Assembly (NCBI GenBank): GCA_032718475.1
Contig: JAUCBJ010006395.1
Coordinates: 1 to 42,515, forward strand
DNA from: Nemertoderma westbladi
Lineage: Eukaryota > Xenacoelomorpha > Nemertodermatida > Nemertodermatidae
DNA length: 42,515 bases
Direction of reading: 5' to 3'
The translations under genes were made by a program, and so were the position numbers. Numbering within the stretch: the first letter of the stretch is position 1; every line of letters starts with the position of its first letter. The notes beneath the pieces were generated by a model. The model did not search any database, was not told the origin of the DNA, and saw only the letters and a program-made list of their open reading frames with translations. Shown piece by piece: positions 30,564 to 39,000 of the stretch.

Positions 30564-32509
30564 CAGTCGGTGAGAAGTCAAAAATTGGACTTCAAGTCCA
30601 ATTTTAGACTTAAAGTCCAATTTTGGACTCCAAAGTCCAATTTTGGACTCCAAAGTCCAATATATTGGACTTTAGTACAACTCCAAGTCAGCAAGTGTAC
30701 CCATGCAGCCATGCTGCCATAGCCATACTGTATATCGGTATTTAAATCAAAACTGCATCCCGTATCAGTACATATATATTGAGGTTCATAATTACAATGC
30801 AACATTATTTTAATGATCAAATTAAATATTATAAGTATTATAAGAAGGGATCGCACACATACAGTCAGACATCAGTAGTTACTTTTTGCGGTAGTGGTAT
30901 GGCTTTGCGGTAGCCTTACTGCCTTAGCAGTGTATACCGCGGTAGCGGTAGTTGAGTTATAGCTGTATAGTTCATTCATACCCATACCTGTGGTATTTTC
31001 GTATGGCAAAAATAAGACTACCGGTACTGTAAACTGTAACCTATTATGTTATTGAGTTAATGTTTATTGACCAATTGTTTTGATTAGGTTCACTGTGTCA
31101 AGTACAATGCACACATCTCCAACCAGACACTATATAACATTGGAGTTGGGGGTTGGTTGTGGTTCCCCCAAGCTTGACACTAGAACAAAGCCGCATCCGC
31201 TTTGCAGGACATTGCTATCGCCATGAGGACCAGCCAGTGCACCTCATGGCAGCATGGAGTGAATAAGCATGGTGAACAGCCAATGACTTTCTTGAGACGC
31301 ATCTTTCTTACTGTCTTAAAGGCTGAAAGGGCACTGGCCTTGAAGATGCGGATGATCTAGCAAATGTCATGGGTGATACAGTGATAAGGCTGTAAGAGTG
31401 TAAGGGAGTTGTGTAGGCGCACTTTTGTCAACAAGCCGCACAGCATTCTTAATAGGGCTTATATATATAATGTAGCTGAATGCAGCATGCCGATTGGAGT
31501 AGTAGTATGTGGTGATAGGGCTCCTTCAATTGGTAAAGTCAAAAGTGGCCGTTTAGTGTTTTAGTTAAAAAAAGCCTGCCTCTGTAACCTGTTCATTTCC
31601 CTCAATTGGTTTATGACGTGTGTTATTTCTGTACTTATTATGTGGAGACCCCAACACGTTAATCAGTTACGGTAATCCCCTTTCATTATCCAGCCGTTTT
31701 AAAATACCATTCCTGTTGTATAAAAAAATTAGAAGAGGCTGAGAGGTGGTGGTAGCATCAACTTGTAGTATTTCTTTCTGATAGGGCTCCCGCTCCCATA
31801 GGCTTAGGCGAAATCGTAGCTTGTACTGTAGTTAGCCTTAGCAGCAGCTGCAGTTGGCAAACCTGGCATTGCTACCACTTTCCACCAAATATAATTTGTA
31901 ATTAAATATTTGTTGGAGAATAATCTAATCTAGTCCTAACTGCCTAAAGACTCTAAAGTCCTGGGTACATAAGGCTGTAATATAAGCCTGTAAGGTTACC
32001 ATAGACATAACATGAATGTATACTAAACAATATGCTAAAAGTAAAGTACAGTACAAAGTACCTAGAATGCTAGAATGTACCATTATATTCTAAGTACAGT
32101 ACGTGTACGAGTACACTGAAGATACATGCAGAGCTGCAAAGGTAACTTTCCATACTTAATAGCGGTCTCTCATCTGTGATGCTTCATGTAGGCCTACCTT
32201 TAAGTTTGATTCTCAATGTAACGTCCAAAATTGGACTTAAAGTCCAATATTGGACTTTTGTAAAAATTCAAAGCCTTATAAAAAAAGTTCCCCCTGGTGA
32301 ATTTCAGGTCCCCCTGTTCAAAACTCTTATTTTTTGATATATTTTCGATTAAAAAAGAAAAATCCCGCCCGATCCAATTACCCAAGGCCCTGGAACAACT
32401 GGCTGATTTGAAGTCCAATATTGGACTCACAGAAGTCCAATTTTGGACTTGAACTGGAGTCGAAGTCCAATTTTGGACTCAAGTCCAATTTTTGACTTCT
32501 CACCGACTG
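30564..32509. mobile_element. Inverted-repeat DNA element with palindromic AGTCCAATTTTGGACT arrays
   Basis: CAGTCGGTGAGAAGTCAAAA at 30564 is repeated inverted at the other end (…CTTCTCACCGACTG, 32509). ATCAT flanks both sides (30559-30563, 32510-32514). Beside each terminus are several copies of the palindrome AAGTCCAATTTTGGACTT (about 30587-30675 and 32220-32500). The interior has no transposase and holds a LINE fragment at 31087-31507. Superfamily not assigned; duplication length is uncertain because ATCAT partly overlaps the symmetry. Confidence 0.75.
31087..31507 (+). pseudogene. 3' end of the same LINE family as 1235-4095
   Basis: From GGTTCACTGTGTCAAGTAC to a short TAGTAGTA tail it matches 3790-4090 with scattered changes. 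It retains about 95 bp (31240-31335, coding for a segment beginning HLMAAW) that the first copy has lost. Severely 5'-truncated; interrupted by stops. Confidence 0.85.
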
Positions 32510-32589
32510 ATCATTGAGATTCCGTTTCTTATCCTCCTGTAAGTAACGAATAAACGAAGAAACGTTTCATCAGTTAGGCCTACTCCCTG

Positions 32590-32655
32590 AAATTAAAACA
32601 AATATAAATAGATACCGGTACCGGTGCATACCGGTACCGGTGCATACCGGTGCAT
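32590..32655. repeat. ACCGGTACCGGTGCAT tandem repeat
   Basis: Three units of a 16-20 base palindrome-rich repeat (GGTACCGGTGCATACC). TACCGGTA-type palindromes occur throughout the window. Confidence 0.7.
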
Positions 32656-32839
32656 GTTGCATTCAGACATTCGTGCTTAGTAATTTATAGATCCAATGTA
32701 CTGCAGTACTGAAGTACAGATGTAACATAGTTATAGGATCCAATGTAACATAATTGCGGTTACGTTCGATTCCAAGAAATAACTATGTTACCTTCGACCC
32801 TGACAGCCTGACAGCCTGATTACGTTCAGTCTGTCACCC

Positions 32840-34070
32840 CTGCTGCTCTGTATGGAATCTATCCAGAAAGTGCGCCGGATAGCGCGCCGACCAATTTTTA
32901 TGCGCGTCACGCGCCGATGCAATTTTGAAGCAAACCCCACGGCCACGCCAACGAAATTTTTAAGCGCGACGCACATTGACCAATTGAAACAATTTTTAAG
33001 AGCGCCGCGCCAATGCAATTTCAATTTTGAAGGAGTGTAACCAGTCTGCCAATGCTGCAATGTCAGCACTGCTGTACCTGTCCCTGTCACCCATTCTGCT
33101 AAGTAGGGCATGTACGCCGAACGCGTTCGGCGCACAATTTTTTCCAGAATTTGGAGCAGGCGCAGAAAATTGAGAGCGCAGCGCCGTGCAGCGCCACGCC
33201 GCCACGCAGCGCCGCGCAGCGCCGCGCAGAGAAAATTTAGAGCGCGGCGCGACAGGCGCAGGCGCAGAAAATTGATAGCACGGCTCAGACTTGCACTACA
33301 GCACTAAGTCAGTACCGGTAAGTAGACCTACCCCTGGCAGTCTGCCGACTACCGGTCTGCCGGTAACAGGGTAATGACAATACAGATAAGACTGTAAGAA
33401 ATACTGAAATAATAAGCCTCCTACTTGCTACTTGGTGTGCTTTAGGCCAGTACAGCAGTAGGCAGGCAGGTACTTGGTAGGAGATTTCGCGCAGTATTTC
33501 TGCTGTGCGCGCCAATGTGTAATGTCAATGCTGTAATGTCAATAATATAATAAAGCGTCCTACTTGGTGTGCTTAGGGCTTGCTTAGGCCAGTAGAGTAG
33601 GCACTAGGCAGGCAGGCGGGTAGGTGGTACGGTACAGTACCGGTACTACAGAGGTAGGAGATTTCGCGCAGTATTTCTGCTGTGCGCGCCAATCTCGCGC
33701 AGAATTTCTGCTGCGCGCGCCAATCTCGCGCAGTTTTTCTGCTGCGCACGCGGATTTTGCACTGTTTTCGACTGCGCAGGCGCACATTTTTTTCTGCGCC
33801 GCGTCGCGTTCGGCGCACAAAAAAGTCACTTAGCATACGGGCCTGTCACCCTGTCTGTATAGCAGAAGCACTCACCATAGAACAGAAAAAAAGAAAGACG
33901 AGCGAAACGAGCCGAAATTTTTAAACAGCTAATGCAATTTTTAAGGCACTTCAGTATAATTGTTAAACCAACAAATCGGCGCTGGTTTTTATTTTTGGGA
34001 GCGCCACGCTTTGCCATGCCAGTGCAGCAGTGCGCTTTAATCTGTTAATTGTAAAGCGCGCCGTATTAAT
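32840..34070. repeat. CpG-rich repetitive block
   Basis: GC- and CpG-rich relative to its surroundings. Repeated motifs include AATTTTTAAGCGCG, GCGCAGAAAATT and CTCGCGCAG-ATTTCTGCTGCG. A 100-130 bp block (CTACTTGGTGTGC…GAGATTTCGCGCAGTATTTC) is duplicated at about 33418-33520 and 33558-33690. CGTTCGGCGCACA occurs near 33125 and 33788. Open frames on both strands are low-complexity Arg/Ala-rich by-products of GC repeats, not genes. Confidence 0.6.
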
Positions 34071-34461
34071 CCGGCGCAAAGTGTACCGGTATGGCAGTAT
34101 GGATTCCAGTCTGGCTGTCACCCATTATTACTAGATTATTACCGGTACCATTGTCTGATTATGTTAATAAACAAACTTTAAAATAATTCGATTTCTTAAT
34201 CAAGCCTGCAAGGGCATAGACTGATAGAGGAATTGATTTTGGAAGAACAATACTTATAAATGTTAAGTGGTTGTTTGGGTTTGGGGGCGGTAGCGTTCGA
34301 ACTAAACAGGTGGGGGTTTTGGTGGTTTTCTCTAGGCAGCTAGGAAGCGGTAAATTGACCTAAAATACAAAAATTTTATTATAAGTGGTTTTGTCACGGC
34401 AGCACGGGAACTGGTAAAATGACATTAAAAAAAATTAAAAATTGAGGCCCCCGAACAGGAA
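34071..34461. other. No gene seen
   Basis: AT-rich spacer with a diverged direct repeat (GGTTTTC-CTAGGCAGC…GGTAAA, about 34323-34415). Confidence 0.35.
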
Positions 34462-34470
34462 CGTCCCCAC

Positions 34471-35329
34471 ACATGAGAGTAAAAACCCAAGCGATCATTT
34501 TGTGAACATCCAATGATATTGCCTGTTTTATAAATGCTTTAAGTTGTTATGGGATGTTCTGTTTGATTGGTTGTTGTGTGATTTACTTGCTAATCTTGGC
34601 CAGTATTAAATGCACTAAATCAACAAGCGATCAATGTAACTTAGTAGTTTACATTTAAATATTAGCAGTATGCCGGTAGCTCTACATGTACTCTCAGACT
34701 CTAACACACTTACCTATGACGCTATGAGTGATGTTTGCAGTGACTGACGTAATAATGAAAGAATGCAGGAATGTACTTAAGAATATAATACAATTGATGG
34801 ACTCTTGCTCTAGGTTCTAGGATAGAGGCCAGGCCTCTTTACAGCTTTAATCTTTGTAAAATACTGTCATATCGTACAATACAGCAGTAACTGGACACTT
34901 AATGTAGGTAAATAATACGTAATACAGTTATACATATGTTATGATATACAGTTATCTGGTTATACGTACTACATTATTCTATCCATTATCCTGCCACAGC
35001 AACCTGCCCTTCCCTTTCCCTCACTTAATCAATTATCATTGCTAATTCGCCGGGATGTGCTTTTAATTCATCCAAGATAGGTTTTCGAAAATCCCCCCCC
35101 CCCCCCCCCCTCCATCATGCCTCCTGTGAAACATATTGACTCCTACTGTATATCTGTACACATTGATCAGTGCTTGTTGATTTAGTGTATTTAATACTGG
35201 CCAAGATTAGCAAGTAAATCACATAACAACCAATCAAACAGAACATCCCATAACAACTTAAAGCATTTATAAAACAGGCAATATCATTGGATGTTCACAA
35301 AATGATCGCTTGGGTTTTTACTCTCATGT
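34471..35329. mobile_element. Non-autonomous element with 158-bp terminal inverted repeats and 9-bp target duplication
   Basis: ACATGAGAGTAAAAACCCAA begins arms that match inverted over about 158 bp with two mismatches (34471-34628 and the right-hand arm ending 35329). CGTCCCCAC lies on both sides (34462-34470, 35330-35338). A 9-bp duplication with long inverted repeats is the Mutator-like pattern. The 540-bp centre has no ORF and contains an 18-base C run (35093-35110). Arm identity suggests a young insertion. Confidence 0.85.
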
Positions 35330-35338
35330 CGTCCCCAC

Positions 35339-36018
35339 ATGACGCTCATTGGTGAGTAGTATCAAGTACATACATGCAAAATTTCAGGGCACTTTTAAAG
35401 GCTAGTTTTGGCAGCGACCAAAAATCACTAAATCTGCGCCACACAAGTAAAAGGGCCCACTACACACTATGAATACACCATCTCAGCTAAGGAAAATCTT
35501 TCTTAGCGAAAGTAGTTGATTTTCCTTAACTTCGTGGATAAAAACTGCCTACCGTTATTTTGGCAGCCAGCACTTTTCCCCGATTAGGCAGCCATTTTGG
35601 CTGCCTATTTAAGCTACTTCCTACTGCTGTACTGTCAGACTGTCACGTACCACCTACTGTACTATGAGATCATATCAAAATATTTCGCAATGATTTCACT
35701 CAAAATAATTTCCGATAACCCCTATATGCCTCAACACCGATTCGGTGTATACACAATTTTTCCACTGATTTGAGATTTCTAGTAGAACACCTAGCTAGAT
35801 TCAGTGTACGGTACAGTATGCACTTCCGGTACTTGCAGTTACAATCCCTTTAAGGCCTTTATCCTTTCTCAGTATCGCTACACTACCTCGAATGATTCTT
35901 CTTTATAATAATTTTAATTGTATATAATTTATATATCATCATTATATATATATATATATAACAGTATTTCTATTCTACATGTAATTGATCAATGTAATTG
36001 ATTTGATGCGCAATTTGT
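35339..36018 (+). promoter_or_regulatory. Upstream region of the large gene
   Basis: No coding signal. An inverted GGCAGCC/GGCTGCC pair lies at about 35560-35607. A (TA)n tract at 35941-35961 ends in TATAACAG, a possible splice acceptor that would place the start codon 55 bases into an exon. In-frame TGA at 36004-36006 closes the frame before the ATG. Promoter not identified. Confidence 0.35.
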
Positions 36019-39000
36019 ATGTATTCATTACCATTGGATCATAGAGGAAGGCAATTAAACTGTTATGCCTGTAAAGTTAATCTACCCAGGGCCTGTCGCG
36101 GAATAAAAACGTTGAAATTGACACCTTTACCCTTCAATGTTGAGATCAACAATACAAACACAGCCGCAGCTTTACATTTGTGCAATGAGTTTCTAAGTGA
36201 TATTGTCTATCATAGACAGTGTAAATATAATCATGATGGAGAGAGTCCAGTAACAGGAAATTGTGTCCTTTTACACCACTGTAATTTAAGTCGTCACTCC
36301 ACTGTGGAAGATTTAACCAAAATTATTCACAAGCATACCGAATGCTCTGGATTGCTTTGCAGATGCGAATTGTCGCACCTAATGTCTAATCTTATTTCTG
36401 AAGAAAGTGGAAATCCCAAAGTTATGGAGCTTACATTGGACATGCTTTATGATTCATTACCAACCCGACAACCTTCTAGAATGTTGGCGTTGAGTGGTAC
36501 TGGTACCGGAAATACAGGAAGGGATATAGATAATTATTCCACTAGAAATACATTGCGGAATGCAATCGATGATGGTAGGCTAAATCGGAGAGCGATATCC
36601 GAACGTAAACTCAGCTGCCAAGAGGCGGCGATGAAACCATATGAAGTGCAACAATACTCATCGCATTTCAATAGAAACCCATATATCTTCCGGCAATCTA
36701 CAGCTGCTGCTTCCCCTGCAGGCAATCATTCCAACAATATTCCCATGGGACTTGGATCGCGCGGGATAGAAACCGACTCCGACGTTAGAGATATTCCTCT
36801 CGAAATTCAAACTCAACGGATTATTGACGCTCTGCAATTTCCGTTTACCAGTAGTTTCGCCGCGATTAGCAATCCTTTACCCGAACACTTATTCTATGGG
36901 ACTAGAACCTTTCGAGTTGGTTCAGGTACTGGTAGTTCTACACTGCCGACGGTACCGGTGCAGTCTGCAGCAGTTGCTCATCCAACTGAACCTATCGGCT
37001 CTGCAGGTTCTGGTGACGCTCAACTAATTCAGTCCCCGAGGCCGACGCTGAAGAAACAGGTGTCGTTTATAGACGTAGAAGACTCCGGCAGTGATTCCGG
37101 CGGTAGCGGCAGCTCCAGCGGCAGCGGTTACGCAACCGCAAAGTCCAATATAACGAGAGGCTTTCTTAGTGACACTGAGAGCAGCACTAGCGGCTACACA
37201 ACGGCCAAGTCTACTATAACTAGGAACTATCCCGACGACACGTGTAGAGTTCACCGCAGATCGATACATAATCAACACAACATTAAAGATAGTAATTATT
37301 ATCCGCGCTCTTTTCTCAAAGCTATGTCTTATATAAAAACCCAAGAGAGTTTGTTCACTCAATGCCGTTCAGTTGCCGATCGCGAAGAGTGGCCGTCATC
37401 GGAAGAGGATTCCCCCTCCTCGGAGCGGTTCTACACGCCGATGCACAGCCTCAACCAGTCCCGTCGCGTCTCGGATTGCTCCGATTGCGAGGACTTCGAC
37501 CCCAGTCTGTGGGCCCGGCAGTACGCCCAACGGGTCGCGGGTAGCGTCCCGTCTACCGACCGCCACTCGATGCCCTCCGACGGTGTCGGATGTTCCTGCG
37601 GAGATCCTTCCTCTTGTATTTGTCGGTTTACCTCGAGAACCTACGATTCAGACGAGCTCTCGGTGTTACTCGCTGAGCTGAAGAGGTGCTGTAGACAGTA
37701 CAATGTCTCCGAGAATATAATGCGAACGTTACAGAATAAATTGATTGCCGCATGCCACGGATTGCCGTGCGATGTCTGCAGCGAACTCTCTGTCTGCAAC
37801 TATAAATCGTCTAGAAACAAAAAAACTCGAAAATCCCTTAGGAAATCGATTCAGTGTGTCGACGATAACGAATGCAGCACTGTAGTGATAAAGACGGAGA
37901 CTGAAACATCGGTGTACGAGGAGGAGGAGCCCAGAGCTACGAGATACCGGAGGCAGAATCACTTGCGGAGTAATAAACTTAAAAGTGATTTACCGAGTAG
38001 TTCATCTACTAAGCATAAGAAATCTAGTAAAACTTATAAACAAAGAGAAAAAAGTGAAACCGCTAAACCAGTAAGAGAGAGTCCGACAAGGAGAAGACAG
38101 ATGGAAAGGCGTCAGTTGCTGAACGATGAGTATTCTTGTATAAATAAACAATCAGATAAGCAGAATGATATCGATACAATTGATTCATACAATCAGGAAT
38201 CCCATAGTGAGCACGTCGACCTCCATCGCCGTAGAAGTAGCGTACCGCCGAGTCCACCACAGCCACGCGGTGATGTTGAGTCGCAGAATAGGATGTTGGA
38301 GATGACACAGATGCGGGCGAGATTGCGAGACGCCATAGAGGAGATAGCGAAGGGAGCCGAAATGGTGGGCTCCCAAGGCCGATGTACCCCGAACGGTTAT
38401 CGCGATGCGAGGATCACGTTCGGAGGATTGCACGAACAGGAAGGCACCTCGTCAACATCTTCCAGCACGCAGCCCTTGCCTAACGATAGTTTCGAATGTT
38501 TTATGCAGAAGATAGACGGCGGCCTAGAAAACCAACTGAATAGAGCCCAAGGGAAAACATCGAAGATAATGTACGAATCGAGTCGCGTGATCCGGGATAT
38601 GGAAGGGAGGCGGTACATTCCTGAGGAGATTCCCAGGGACTCTCGGAACCACAAACACCTCCAGATATCGATACCGCCTCCCAACCCAACCGGACAGTCA
38701 TCCGTTCCGGTTTCACTGTTGGGCATCGCGCCTGCTTTACCGCCCCCCAACTCCGGTCCGTCGTCCCTATCAGAAACCCACGTCTACATGAACTGCAGAT
38801 CGACGACGGTGTCCAGCTCCAGACCTCTACCCCCACTCCCCCACTCCGAATCCCATTTTGATTCTAACAATATATCAGCAAATGTTAACGATTCGCCTAA
38901 AAGTAGCTCGTTAAATAAGAAACTCACCCCAACGAAACGAATGCTCAACAGTATGGCCTCCGTGGTAACGAAGAGTCGGAAGCGACTAGCCGGTGTGTTC

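Noticed and set aside
33110-33924. Arg/Ala/Cys-rich frames on both strands in the CpG-rich block
   Set aside because: Open because GC repeats lack stop codons; overlapping frames on both strands and no motif.
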